Assembly: GCA_903813345.2 (NCBI GenBank)
Contig: CAIIXF020000006.1
Span: 25,615,936 to 25,679,935, forward strand
Direction of reading: 5' to 3'
DNA: 64,000 nt
DNA from: Owenia fusiformis
Taxonomy: Eukaryota > Annelida > Polychaeta > Sabellida > Oweniidae
The notes beneath the pieces are model-generated. The model worked only from the letters and a program-made list of their open reading frames with translations, had not been told where the DNA came from and did not search any database. The position numbers were made by a program, and so were the translations under genes. Below, piece by piece: positions 10,601-22,800 of the stretch (positions are counted from its first letter, which is position 1; each line of letters opens with the position of its first letter).

Positions 10601-11745
10601 GACAATTTAATACAAACCATGGCTCATATTTACCAAAAACATATGATGGCAACATCCACACTCAGGATAACTCAAGTGCAGCTGTTTCACAAGAAAATAT
10701 CATTGCCAGAAATGTTGAAATGGACACTGTGCAAACTGTACTTGGTAACAATGTACCTGCAGTGCACAAGATGGATTCCCAATGTGTTTCAAGTGTTAAA
10801 CAAAAACAAGCATCAGATACAGATGCAACAGTACAGAACTCAGGGGTTGAATCTATACCTAGTATCATGCATTTCCTCTCACCATTCACAAATAATACAG
10901 GTACATCGCTGATTAACAATACAAATGCATCACTGATTAACATTTCAGGTGAATCACTGATTAACAATGCAGATGAATCATTGATTAACAATACAGGTGA
11001 ATCACTGATTAACAATGCAGATGAATCACTGATTAGCAATACAGGTGAATCACTGATTAACAATACAGGTGAATCACTGATTAACAATATAGATGAATCA
11101 CTGATTAACATTTCAGGTGAATCACTGATTAACAATGCAGATGAATCACTGATTAACAATGCAGATGAATCACCAACTTACAATACAGATGAATCACTGA
11201 TTAACATTTCAGGTGAATCACTGATTAACAATGCAGATGAATCACTGATTAACAATACAGGTGAATCACTGATTAACAATGCAGATGAATCACTGATTAG
11301 CAATACAGGTGAATCACTGATTAACAATACAGGTGGATCATTGATTAACAATACAGGTGAATCACTGATTAACAATACAGGTGAATCACTGATTAACAAT
11401 ACAGATGAATCACTGATTAACAATGCAGATGAATCACTGATTAACAATACAGATGAATCACTGATTAACAATACAGGTGAATCACTGATTAACAATACAG
11501 TAGAATCACTGATTAACAATACAGATGAATCACTGATTAACAATACAGGTGAATCACTGATTAACAATACAGGTGAATCACTGATTAACAATGTAGATGA
11601 ATCACTGATTAATAATACAGGTGAATCTCTGGTAAACAGTAAAGGTGCATCTCCTTCCAGTAACCATGGTGACTGTAGGGAAGAGGTAGCATATGCTTTG
11701 TTACAGTTATCTTATGGCCTCTCTCAGGACAGTAACACAGCATAA
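4686..11745 (+). CDS. ANHX: SIX-related 'anomalous' homeobox protein (ANHX-like)
   Basis: Probable nuclear DNA-binding protein of 794 residues in four coding exons: 4686-4790, 9074-9204, 9346-9550 and 9802-11745. All have GT-AG junctions and compatible phases (0, 2, 0). Residues 1-79 resemble the end of a SIX domain (LRLWDAAHYKKAE, then KKYRIRQRFPPPRNICPTGE), a layout and spacing like vertebrate ANHX. The homeodomain spans about residues 92-150 and keeps W48, N51 and R53 (WCLNYRKR, residues 138-145), but has Cys at position 49 and Leu at position 50. The 647-residue tail from exon 4 is low-complexity: VQTMN repeats, YQATG-type repeats, then about 31 copies of ESLINN(T/A)(G/D). The ATG at 4686 is the first after an in-frame TAG (4668-4670), but a further upstream coding exon spliced in after that stop cannot be excluded because ANHX relatives have a longer amino end. 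Family call fairly sure; function unknown. Confidence 0.8.
5467..6015. repeat. Fold-back element interrupted by a smaller MITE
   Basis: The left arm (5467-5642, 'cgtcaacgtgcaaatgcca' ... 'cgacctgtaataaata') is matched by an inverted right arm (5848-6015, 'tatttattacaggtcg' ... 'tggcatttgcacgttg'). The 203-bp element 5644-5846 sits between the arms. Confidence 0.75.
5644..5846. mobile_element. 203-bp MITE with AATT duplication
   Basis: Termini GAACGGAGGGG and CCCCTCCGTTC are inverted, with a second CCGTTC motif just inside the right end. AATT flanks both sides (5640-5643 and 5847-5850). GAACGGAGGGAGG at 5278 is another stray copy of the end. Confidence 0.75.
6174..6847. repeat. ~670-bp fold-back element
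   Basis: 'aggtgcatatgttaagccaa' near 6230 is mirrored by 'ttggcctaacatatgcacct' near 6760. Pairing continues inward ('tgcattacctccag' with 'ctggagttaatgca') and outward. The two arms are diverged, so this is an older insertion. Reading frames on both strands here are arm by-products. Confidence 0.7.
8052..8380. repeat. GGCCCA-rich inverted-repeat element, copy 1
   Basis: It begins near GGGGTGGATCTGGGA and ends TAATCCGCCAGTGCACC, with repeated 'gggccc' and 'aaggccc' motifs and long G/C runs. Related copies occur at 8655-8910, 18430-18655 and 62083-62270. The minus-strand frame across it is a repeat artefact. Confidence 0.65.
8655..8910. repeat. GGCCCA-rich element, copy 2 (diverged)
   Basis: The same motif order as 8052-8380: 'gggcctcaaaa', 'aaatttaagactcattttctt', 'aaaggcccaataataccc', 'tctgggcccaacctgggga', then 'cactggtg'. 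Confidence 0.6.
10892..11646 (+). repeat. Coding 24-bp minisatellite in the homeobox gene
   Basis: About 31 head-to-tail 24-bp units keep frame and encode ESLINN followed by TG, AD, TD or similar. Units fall into recurring variants (ACAGGT, GCAGAT, ACAGAT, and ATTTCAGGT), arranged partly in higher-order blocks. The length is a multiple of three, so copy-number change lengthens or shortens the protein without frameshift. Antisense frames reading LLISDSPV are shadows. Confidence 0.95.
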
Positions 11746-12659
11746 ATTTTATTAGAGAATTCTGATTGAAAAAGCAGCAAATTGATGGAGAAGACTAATA
11801 GTAGTACTGTTCTTCTGATAATACTCAACTGCTCAATATTTTTGTTTTTGTGAATTTCAAATTTTGCCGCTTTTGACTAATTTCAAAGCTGATTTTGTTT
11901 TTTCAATTTTTGCTGCTATTAATTTTAGTTGACTTTTGCCAACATTTTATCAGAAGTACAATACAGTTTTTTAAACAATAGGTTCATTTTATTATAATCT
12001 AGTACATATGCATAAGGAGGACAGAGTGAGAAAAATATTGATTCCATTTATGCCTTTGAAAATCTCTAAAATTTTGTTTTCTACAAATGTTCAACTCAAA
12101 CATACAGTATTGTTAAAGACAACAGAAACAAGGGAACTCATTCCATGACAACAAGGGAACTCTGGGAAAACTCACCTCATCTTAATTAATCTATAATGCT
12201 GCCACCTTTTGATACATCAATGGACCTACATATAGGCCAGATTTATGATGTAGGTAGATATATTGTTTAAGAACAACATGTAGTATTTTGGTCGTGTTAT
12301 TTACAAATCATAAACTAAAATGTTTTTCAAAGCAAGCCTGTTCGAAGGAGATGGTATCGGGGCAACCGCAACCCCCCCCCTCTACTTTTTCCAGAAAGAA
12401 ATCTTTTTTTAGAGATCTGTATTAAATGATGCACAACCCATCTGTATGCAAAAGTTTTCACCCTCTTGGGAAATCCTTCGGACAGGCATGCAAAGTTAGC
12501 AACATAATTTTATCGTTCTATGTATGATTTCTTCAATCAATAACAAGTATAAAAGATATAGTATTGTACATATTTACATGCATTTTATTTCAGTTTAATA
12601 AATAAGTGTTACACAGGATATCAATAAGTGATGTGCATTTAAAATCATTGGTGCTTGTA
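11746..12659 (+). other. 3' side of the homeobox gene, no further gene seen
   Basis: AT-rich sequence after the stop codon. A canonical AATAAA occurs within 'tttaataaataag' near 12597; whether it is the real polyadenylation signal is unknown. No coding exon was recognised. Confidence 0.4.
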
Positions 12660-13921
12660 CAGTAAAACCTGTCTAATCCGAACACCCATGGGACCAGCCA
12701 AAAGGGTTCAAATTGGCAGGTGTTCAAATTTCGAGGATATTGTTGGTCGGGGGGGGGGGGGGATTTTCATTGTTCAGTTCACTATATTGAACACTTAATA
12801 CTAAGTCAGAAAACAATACATGTTGTTGATGAGTTAATTCTACAATAGGCCTATAGCCTATATGCTATGTTTTATTTATATTAACAATTTCATCATTTTA
12901 GTAAAAATAACTCTTATATTTTGGCAAAAATTTGTAATACACTGTAAAAGTATATGATAGTCTCGTACAAAATCTTATGCTTATCAAATGGCTTATCCCA
13001 TATTGTGGTTATATAGCACTGCTTTACTTTTGCTTGAAAAAGTCCTTCATTGTTGTTTGTTTCTTGGCACTTTTAGCATTAGCAATATTTGAGTAGATAT
13101 CCTCTTCAAGTAAAAATAATTTTTCATGAGTGTTCATTCGAGATGATGTATAATTCTTCAAAATATCAAGGGCATTCAGGATGTCAGATGTATGCGAATA
13201 TTACTATGTTGAATTTTTTCTCCTTCTCGTGATATAATCGTGTCTACAAATGGTGTCTGTGTTAACTTTGTGATTATAAAACATTTACTGATTGAATCTT
13301 AGCTATCATAACAGACGCATGGGATATAAAACAGTTAAGACCTGTAATCCAAATCAAAAACATCCAGTTAATTTACAATAAGGATAAACCAATTATCTCC
13401 CAGACTCTCACCTTTCTCTTAATCCAAATCAAAAACATCCAGGTAATTTCCAATAATGATAAATCAATCATCTTCTTGATTCACACTTTTCTCTTAATCC
13501 AAAAATAAAACATTCAGTTCTTTTCTAATAGGATAAACCAATTAACTCCTGTATTCACACCTTTCCAAAACATCCTGTTGTTTTCCACAAATTAGGGATG
13601 TCACTGAGACTAAATAAGTTAATTAGGACAATTGGTTCTTTGATTACATTTGTATATATGTAAAGATAAATAACAACTATAACATTGACTTAATATGTGG
13701 CTTTAATTGAAATGTCCAGACATTTGATTTCTGATAAAAATGTTCAGATTAGACAGGTCACTTTTTCAAATCTGGTTGTTCACTGTTCAAATTAGGAGGT
13801 GTTCAGATTTCAAGATTTTTTTAACATGAGAGTCAATGAAAGGAAAAAATGGGACCGAAAAAAGTGTTCAAATTGGAAGGTGTTCGGATTAGCCAGGTGT
13901 TCAGATATACAGGTTCTACTG
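12660..13921. mobile_element. 1.26-kb TA-flanked inverted-repeat element (CAGTAAAACCTG type)
   Basis: The left end CAGTAAAACCTGTCTAATCC and the right end CAGGTTCTACTG are inverted and flanked by TA (12658-12659 and 13922-13923). Inner copies of 'ggtgttcaaatt' and 'ggtgttcggatt' are also inverted. TA duplication and CAGTRRAACC ends fit Tc1/mariner-pogo derived non-autonomous elements. No transposase frame is seen. Related ends bound 41272-42347 and 55645-55840. Confidence 0.8.
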
Positions 13922-14297
13922 TAATTGCATAAATAGTCCATGAAATATTTAGTCCAGAATTTTGATAACTCAGCACCTTAAACTGTTTTATATTTCACAA
14001 TGCAACAGTAAATAACATGGGTCTTGCTATTATGGAGTTTTTGCCATCGTACAGAATAATTAATGGCATCATACCACATCCTTTACAGTGTTCTCCCCAA
14101 AAAAAATTTTCAACTGGGTGCCAACTGGGGGGCCTTTGGTTTCAAGTAGGGGGAGCCCCCGGTAAAAGTGACATGGGGAGATCACTGCTTTATTATATTA
14201 ATTGCAAGTCCCGCGCTCACTTTTTAGAAAAATATTCTATATATAAATATAATTTTTTTGTATATTGTCCTATAGTCTATATAATTCACAGTGTTCA

Positions 14298-16447
14298 TCA
14301 CCGTGTCTTTATGATAAACCAACACACCATGAAGACAAACAGTGCAAACATAATAAGATAGAAGATGAATCTATTGTGTCCAGCTTTGGCTATTGCACTA
14401 ACACGACTCATAGCTTTTCCTAAGAATCCCCCAGTAGCATCGAAGTCATCATCCTGAAAAATTAAAACAAGGCATTAACATGTAAAATGTCACAATCAGC
14501 CATTTGTTACAGGCTCCAAACACCAACCACCATATGTTGAACACCAAACGCTGACAACATCCACAAAAAAGTTGGAGACTATAACAATATGTCACAACTT
14601 TTGATGGTGACATAAAAGTCCAAAATTACTAAAAAATATTGAGTTAAAAATTCAATTATGTATATGTTAAGTTATTTTGGTACAGTCACTATTAGGGCAT
14701 GGCCTAAAGTTGGAGACTATAACAATATGTCACAACTTGTGATGGTGACATAAAAGTCCAAAATTACTAAAAAATATTGAGTTAAAAATTCAATTATGTA
14801 TATGTTAAGTTATTTTGGTACAGTCACTATTAGGGCATGGCCTAAAATTCTGGATTGGACACTACCACTGCCTTATAGGTTCAGATATGGTTAAGTTTTT
14901 GAATTGGGCTCTTTGCTTTCAAAGGTTTGAGAAATAGTGTGTACTATCTGTCTATTATTCCTTTGTCATGACGATGATAGAATTGTACAGTAAAATGATA
15001 CATTTACCTATCAAACAGTGCTCCAAGATAACAATACTAAATACATGTAAAGTACAAAGACATACGTAACACTTTAAATCATGTGAATATGAATTGTTTT
15101 AATTTTACAGCTATGTTAAACTTACCATTCCTTTTAACATTTGATTTTGTGTCTTCACTTCTGTTCCAATATCTATAGTCAGCTAAAAATAAAAAAAGCA
15201 TAAAAACGTTATTCAATCAGAGGTTACAATGTTAAGGGATAACAAAGATTAAAATTAGAAATGAGTTACTTCAAGAGTCACTTTCAGAGAATTTCTCCTC
15301 ATTCAATGTTATGCTTATTTTCTAAAATAAAGTCTAATAAACTAGATGCAAGTAGAAATAATTTTGATTTACATCATTTAATACTCAAAAGTCAGTTAAA
15401 GTGATATCATATTTGAAATGTAAAAATTTGTTTAAAAATGTGACTTCTAGGTTGGGTAGATTCCCCAAGTTATAAAATGACAATAAGGGAAATATCTTTT
15501 CTCGTGTTTGGATGGATCATATTTTCTTTTCCTGGAAATAAGGATAATATGAAAATTGATCCACAAGAACTGATGAAACTTTCTAGTACCCTGCCATGTT
15601 TTCTGACCTGAATGAGCCACCCGGTGGTAAAACTGGTAACTACCTACTGGCATCTTGGTAATTTATTCGGACATTTCCGGATATATTTTTGATTTTTAAG
15701 ATTATCCGTTGTTATTTCTAGAGATCAAAGCATTTGTATTGAATCTTAAAAAAAATTCTTACAGATTTTAATGCTTTAACTTTATATGAGAGTTGATCCT
15801 CCAAATGTTGATTCTCTTCTTCCATGTGATTTGCCTGCTGTGTCATCTGCGGGTTCATCTCCCCTAAACAACAATGTTAAAAAGACTATATTTAGCCATC
15901 AGTTTTTTTTTAAATAACATGGCAGAGAAGCATTTAAATAACAGGCCACACATTTTATTAGCCAATCCAACATATACAACATATACATGCTTGTATACAA
16001 ACCTGGCTGCCTCATGCTCGTACAAACGTTTCCCATGTAAAATATGAATGTAATTATTGAAACAATATTGCACTATGCTCTTTTGATTACTTATCTTTAA
16101 GATTTGATTGACTGCAAGAAAAAATGAAATGGACAGAAAGATGTTTTGATATATTTCACTGAAATCGATTGGCTGGAACTGTTAACTGTTATGTTACGCT
16201 ATTGAACAATATTATTCCTTGATATTTTAGCTATGAGGAAAAGTGTGGATAGTTTTACCTATAATTTCAATTAATCATTTCATTTCACAATTAGAATGGG
16301 CGATAATATGTGAAAACAATATTCATACTTTTTGAAACGTAAAACGCTAATGACTTTAGCACATGAACTTAGTGAGATATGTTTAATTAGAAAGGTTATA
16401 TACACATGCACACGTTTAGATCACTAACCTGCATGAGCACGCCTCAT
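14298..16447 (-). CDS. BET1: BET1 homolog, Golgi vesicular membrane SNARE
   Basis: BET1 is the small Qc-type SNARE for ER-to-Golgi vesicle fusion. Four coding exons on the minus strand: 16447-16429, 15863-15763, 15182-15126 and 14453-14298. All have GT-AG junctions with matching phases and give 110 residues, close to the family's usual ~118. The start MRRAHAG resembles the MRRAG start of vertebrate BET1. The SNARE helix contains ENQHLEDQLSYKVKALKSL and KTQNQMLKGMDDDFDATGGF, the latter matching the conserved D-x-D-F/S-x-x-T-G-F-L-G core of the family rather than BET1L. The tail (RFIFYLIMFALFVFMVCWFI then IKTR stop) is the single carboxy-terminal membrane anchor. TTTATT at 14189-14194 could be its antisense AATAAA signal. 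The gene is divergent from ETNK. Introns 2 and 3 contain a MITE copy and a 138-bp tandem duplication. Confidence 0.95.
14470..14612 (-). repeat. Dispersed ~130-bp TGTCACCACC family, copy in BET1 intron 3
   Basis: In reverse orientation the order is 'caaggcattaacatg', 'aaaatgtcac', 'catttgttac', 'caaacaccaaccacc', 'gttggagactataacaatat', 'ggtgacataa'. This matches the plus-oriented copies near 29400, 30165, 42350, 44860, 48163, 59464, 59620 and 60935. Confidence 0.75.
14568..14843. repeat. Two adjacent 138-bp tandem copies
   Basis: 14568-14705 and 14706-14843 are identical apart from one base that I could see (acttttgatgg against acttgtgatgg). Each begins 'aaagttggagact' and ends 'gggcatggcct'. 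The unit includes the end of the dispersed family copy. Confidence 0.95.
15440..15662 (-). mobile_element. MITE copy in BET1 intron 2 (AGATGCSAGTAG family)
   Basis: Read on the minus strand it gives 'agatgccagtaggtagttac', 'ccaccgggtggct' and 'acatggcagggta'. These match the left part of the element at 19698-20135. The far end is less clear. Confidence 0.65.
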
Positions 16448-16879
16448 CTTGGCTCTTGTGTGTTAAAATATTTCAGAAAAGTTGATTTTGATGATTTGGA
16501 AGTTTTTCCGGAAGTAAATAACAGACCTCTTATACTATTAACTGATAGCTGAAATGAACACGTTTCTTTTATTACACGAACTACAAAAGTCAACAAACCT
16601 ACATTTTTGTATATATCTAGAGAGTAAACTATATTTATTTATAATCATTATTCAATAAAAAAAACACGCAAAACTAAGAAAAAATGGAATAATATTATGC
16701 AGAAGTTAAGGGGTCTTAAATCTAAAAACTCAAGGTACAGGTAGGTTTTATCATCTGTGCCACTTTCATCTGTTGCTCTACCTCTGTGATTTTTCTTATA
16801 CAGGTAGCCTCCATTGCAATATCAAAATACAATTCATATTTCGTCCGTGCACATTTTCAGTATTGTTTCAGGGTCAGAA
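16448..16879. promoter_or_regulatory. Shared BET1/ETNK divergent promoter region
   Basis: Only 432 bp separate the two start codons. CCGGAAGT (16508-16515), a full ETS/GABP-type site, lies about 60 bp upstream of the BET1 start. No TATA box is placed convincingly for either gene. An acceptor-like 'tgtttcag' lies just before the ETNK ATG, so the ETNK transcript may have an upstream leader exon. Confidence 0.5.
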
Positions 16880-19800
16880 ATGGAGGAAAATGACAAATTT
16901 TTGGAGCTGGACATTTTTGTTTCTGAAAATGCAATTGAAGAGGGTGCTATTGAGTTGATGAAAAGTGTCAGACCAGAATGGAAAGCTGGAGACATAAAGT
17001 TCAAGGTAAATTCTTAAAATTGTCATGATTAGTTTTATTGGCGAGTTAAAATATAGGGTTGTCGTGATTAATCGATACATCGTGATGTACACGTGCGTAC
17101 ATGTCCCGGGGGGTTCACTGTATTTACTTCGGTCCAAAGCCTTCTCTATATTCCGGCTTTGAGGAGGAAGATTGAGCTGCCTTAGTATTATAAATATTGT
17201 AAATCATTGTGTCACACGCACAGTAAATATGGCATAATAATATGAAATATACCTTTATGTATAGATTTGAAGAACATCAGCTCACATCCCCGTCTGAATC
17301 TATTGTTATATTTGATTTCTTTAAGCGAGAATAATTTCAAATGTTATTCACGTCCAGAACCGGAAGCCATTTTTAGCTACAGCGAGAAAATTTCACCATG
17401 TGTCAAAACTCCGAAATGAAATTTTGAAATATCTAAATCCAGACAAGCAACGCTTCATCCTAAATATGATTAATATTCTTAAAAATATTTATAAAATTTA
17501 TTAAAAATGAGTTCTAGGTGCGTGTAGTTGCGTGTAGCACAGTACATACGAAATCAATGAAGTTTCGTCTAGCTGTAAGCTAGAGACTCGAGTAACACTG
17601 TATATAAAACTCGACGGGGGTCCTAGGCTGAAGCCTCAAATATCAATATGTTCCCATACCAATCTGTCAAATTTCAATGTGTTCCCATACCAACCAAAAT
17701 AACGCCCAAAGGCCATACCAAATGTCCAAATATAGGACCAATGCCATACCAAATGCCCAATTAAGGGACCAATGCCATACCAAATGTCAAAATGTAGGAC
17801 CAATGCCATACCAAATGTCCAAATATGGGACCAATGCCATACCTTAATTCAAAGTAAATGAAATATAGGATCAATGTCATACAAATTTGCAACTACTGGA
17901 CCAGTGTTATACCACGAATGTTAGGTAACGTATCTACAACGACCATTCTCATACCAGAAGAGCATAAGTCCGACCATTGCCATACCTCAGAAGTCAGAAT
18001 TTTCCGGGCATTCCCATACCAAATCCTAAAATATGGGTCCATTGCCATACCAAATGTTGAAAAAGGTACCCCACATGCGCCGAGGATCCCCGTCAAGGTT
18101 TATATATAGTGAACCCCCCGGGTACATGTACATCCCCAAAAGTGATTCTGGTGATGCATGCACGATGTTAGACGTGGATCCACGGCTCTAGTGACTTATT
18201 TGACTATCAGAGTTTTGATAGGGTCTGGGGCCATGACAAATCTCAGATATATATATAAAGGCCCAGAGGCGCATGAATGCACCTAGCACGATGTCTGAAA
18301 CAAAACATTGATGTTTTTAAAAAAATCAAATCTGCTAATAATCACCTTTACATAAACTTGTTCATAAGTTCTAAAAATACATCACAATGTGAATCAATGT
18401 TTACTCCTGATAATTGCGGATGCATCTAGGGGTGGATCTGGGAACCAACAAAGGCGCCGGGAGCTCACCTCAAGTCTGCAAAATAACTTTGAAAATTTAA
18501 GACCCATTTTCTTAGAAATTTGACCTAAAATTTAAAAATAAGGCCTTAATAGGCGCAGTAATACCCTTAAAGGCCCACTAATTGGGCTCCTGCAAAATTT
18601 TTGAAACCAATTTTTTCTGGGCCCACCCGAGGGAGCCAAGGGGGGGGGGGGCATCCCAGGACATTGTTGCGACAACACTAATACTAATATAATGTAGCAA
18701 TATTGCCTTATAGGAACACCACAAACCTCTTTGAGTAATTTTTAAAGTTACTTTTCCCGGGGAATTTACTTTATGGTGTTGTGGAGAAAGCAACTCAGGA
18801 AAGATCAAGAAGAACTATCAAAATTACTCTCTGTAAAGGCATGTGTAAAGGTAAACTTGTAACTATCTTATATGGCATATGGATAAGATCAATTTAACTT
18901 TTAATATTTATTCAAACCATGTCTTTTCTTACCTTTTCCACTTCACTAGGCATAAGATTAATTATGTGCAGCAGGCCCGTAGCCAGGATTTGCCAAGGGG
19001 GATTTACTTTTTGAAAAATTCAAGGGGGGTTTACTTTTGACAATTCTGGTTCAAAAATGGCCAAAATCACTTAAAAAGTGCACAGAATGGTGAAAAACTG
19101 CATGATTTTGGAAGAATTTTTGGCCAGGGGGAGGTTTGCTCGAACCCATCGAACCCCCCCCCCCTGACTACGGGCCTGTACAGTATGAATTTAAAGACAA
19201 CAAAGGTTGCTATAAGATAATGTAAAACCTTTCTCCTCGAGTTTAAGGCTGAAGTAGTCAAGATTTTAAGAACCACCCCCCACCCTCTGGCTACTGGCCT
19301 GTTATCATACATTGCTGCTCAAATTAGGTTTGTAAAATTGTGTTAACCTGGATGTGCATATATGTTTGTGTGTCTGATGGTATTTTAATAAATTCCTTTA
19401 CAAGCTGGTACTCATGTATTATTGATTTAAATGCCATTGTATGCATTCTATAAAAATTGATTGATTTTTGAAGTGGAATGTTATTCAGGTTACCAATAAT
19501 GAAGTGATTGAATGTGTTGAAGATTACAAATATCTAGGGTGTATTATTAACAGAAAAATAATTTTGATAAGCAAATAAGCTATCTTAAAGAAAAATCCAG
19601 AAAAGCTCTATTTAGAATAAAGCAACAATACCATAAGTTTAATGACATTCCTATGTCTGTTGCATTACATTTATTTGATTCACTTATCCAACCAATTACT
19701 CAGATGCGAGTAGGTAGTTATCAGTTTCGTCCACCAGGTGGCTGATTCGGGGGAAATAACATGGCAGGGTATTACAAAATTCCCTTAAACTTGAATATTT

Positions 19801-22800
19801 ATCAGTTTTAGTGGTTCACTTTTCATATTACCCGTATGTATTTGATAGTTATACAAATTAGAACATGTCCAGTAAAAGAACATATTATCTGCCCAACACA
19901 AGAAAAGATATTTCACTTTTTGTGGTTTTACAACATGGGGTCTATGGGGAATTTCCCCGACCTAGAAGTCACATTTTCAAAGAAAATTAAATTTTCAAAG
20001 TTGATAAATTCTTTTCAAAACCACATTTCTAGATGTAATTTTACAAGTAGATTCCAAATATGACATCAGATTGACTGAACTGTGCATGAATTTTTAATGA
20101 CGTAAATTAAGATTATTTCTACTCGCATCTAGGATATTCTGATGTATGGTTCAGAAATATGGACAAGTAAAAAACATAGAAGACAATTGAAACTATCCAT
20201 CTTTCCTTTTTAAAAAAAACATTTTTGGTGTGAAAACATCAACTGCAACACTAGTAGTTTATGGAGAGCTGGGTCGTTTCCCTTTGAGTCTATGTTTTGA
20301 TATTCAACTTATTAAATATTGGATAAGGCTTATAAAATTGTGTCCATACAACATCCTTTATAAATCATATTTTTATGATTATGATTATATCTTTATGATT
20401 ATGAAATAATTTTAAAAATACATGGTCAAGTAAAGTTTATAACATTTTAAAAGATTGCAATCTTCTTTTTAACTGGAATGAACAAATTGTTGAAGATGAT
20501 TTCACATTTATAAATGTTTTAACTAAGACATTGCACCAAAATCATAACGACAAATGGAAGTGTGATTTACAATTATATCCAGTTCTGAGAACATATGTTA
20601 AATTTAAGACTACTTTTGAATTGGAGCAATATTTAAGCCTTCAGAACAAAAATCATAGGCAATCCTTTACCCGATTAAGGTTAAATTCTCATAAACTTCA
20701 AATAGAGTTGGGTAGACATGTGAAACCACGGCCAAAACCTGAACATGAAAGAATGTGTAACCTTTGTGGAGAAATAGACAATGAAATTCATTTCATGATA
20801 AATTGCCATATACATCAAGAAAATAGAAAAGTATTGTTTGAGAACATCAACAGCAAAATTAAATTTGATAAATAATGTACCATCCTGAAAATGCATTCAT
20901 AATGTTAATGTCATCAAAAGCATAATATGCCCAAAGCAAGTTGGAATTTTAATAAATAAAGCATTCAAAGTCATTGAACTTGTCTGAAGAACATTCTGGA
21001 TGCATCACACTGCTTTAAGTATTATGTATAGTTAAATACATGTTAATAACATGTTTTTGTGTATACTGTATTTGTATAATAATAGTGTAGTGGAGTGTAG
21101 TGTAATGTAGTGTAGTGTAGTGTAGTGTAGTGTAGTAAGCTTTTATTTTTGTACTGACTAATATGTCATACCATGACATTCTAAGAGTCAATAAAAGATA
21201 TATCTATATATACCATTTACATATCCTCAAAGTTCAAATTGCTTCAACTTAAAGTGGCAACAAGGCCTGTAGAGAGAAAATATAAAAATTTTAACTTTTC
21301 CTGAGCTATCAAGGCAACATTTTGGCTTAACATCTTCTTTGACATACCTTTTTTCTTAAAATGTATTGATAAACTATCAATTTTAGCATTAAGAAGTGTA
21401 AATTCAGTTCAAAGCTTCAAAAAGGGGAAATCTACTTTTATATTTTTATGATCCACCATGTTTCAAGAGGAATATCAGCTGAAATAATGTTTATCTAGAG
21501 GTTTTTTTTGTAGATAATAAAAATATATGTATCCAAACCTTATACATTTTGACACTGGTCCATGATCGTTGAATGGCCCGCTACACTAATTGTTGCAACT
21601 TTAAATACAGAATTATTCTTTGAATAATCAATATGTGTTATAAAAACAGGAAATCCTCAGACTGAATTTATTCTACATATAAACTTAAAGTATTGAATAA
21701 ATGGGGTAATAAGATAGAATACTGTTTTTACCATTACTCTTTTGTACATGACATGCATGTTGTTTAAAGCGGGTATAACGACTGTGGAGAGAAAAATTGA
21801 TAAATTTTACCTTTTCTGAGCTATCGGGGCGAAGTTTGGTCTAACATCTTCTTCCTTATTCCTATTTTATAAAAATGTATGCATATGGCAATATTCATCA
21901 ACCAGTAGAACTTGCAAATCGTTTAGAATCTACAATTCTATACAAGGAGTCCCACTCATAGATTTTTCAAATTCTTTCCGAGTCAACGTCGAAACACCTA
22001 GCGTGAGAAATTGAAACTAATGCTCGAATCAATAGAATCTCTGATAGTGTGAGTCTTTTTATGTAAATGTTTCGTATAGAAATCACTTGACGATTATTAG
22101 AAAGCATTAAAAGTTGAATCCAAAACCTAATCTGAAATAAAAGTGAACAAACATTGCGTGGACGTTAGAGAACAAACTTCCAGTTTAATAAAAAATGGCG
22201 GAGACGAAGGAGAAGAAGAAGAAGACAAAGAATTAGAGGATTTTCTTTTGCCATTATCGATCGATACAAGGTTTGTGCACAAATTCTAGTTGCATACATG
22301 GAAAATAGATACATTTTTAAAGGCTATAACATATTCAAAGCTTTCATTTTACGATAGGCCCAGGATCACTGGATACGACTCGGCAGTCTTTATACCCGCT
22401 TTAATATGTCCTTGCTATATGGCTTTGTTGCGATATATCCAGGGGAAATAAATATCTTAATTGCCAAGTGGCTGACCAGTGATATCTAAATCTGCAATAG
22501 CATAATTTTACCCATTTTTGTCAAAATGTCTCAGCATATTTTCATTTCTGCAGGGTGTATAAGTAGATGTTTAACAGGGTAGCATGTAATTTTTGACTCA
22601 TAAAACATTTAACAGGATGTGACACCAAGCTGTTCTAATGCTGTGGAGATCACTAATAACTCAGTATATTTCATTACATGTATCTCCAACGGGGTCAACC
22701 CAGTTGTCCGAAACCCAGTTGTCCGAAACCCAATTCTCCGAAACCCAGTTGTCCGAAACCCAATTCTCCGAAACCCAGTTGTCCGAAACCCAGTTCTCCG

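Noticed and set aside
10662-11591. Two minus-strand frames reading LLISDSPV repeats
   Set aside because: Antisense shadows of the 24-bp coding minisatellite; the sense frame carries the homeodomain and spliced exons.
16814-16879. In-frame upstream ATG for ETNK (MQYQNTIH...)
   Set aside because: Family similarity begins near 16880 and an acceptor-like site lies between, so this stretch is likely leader or intron.
20531-20875. Stand-alone 114-residue Cys-rich protein gene
   Set aside because: It is the carboxy end of a reverse-transcriptase fragment with upstream RT motifs and frameshifts.
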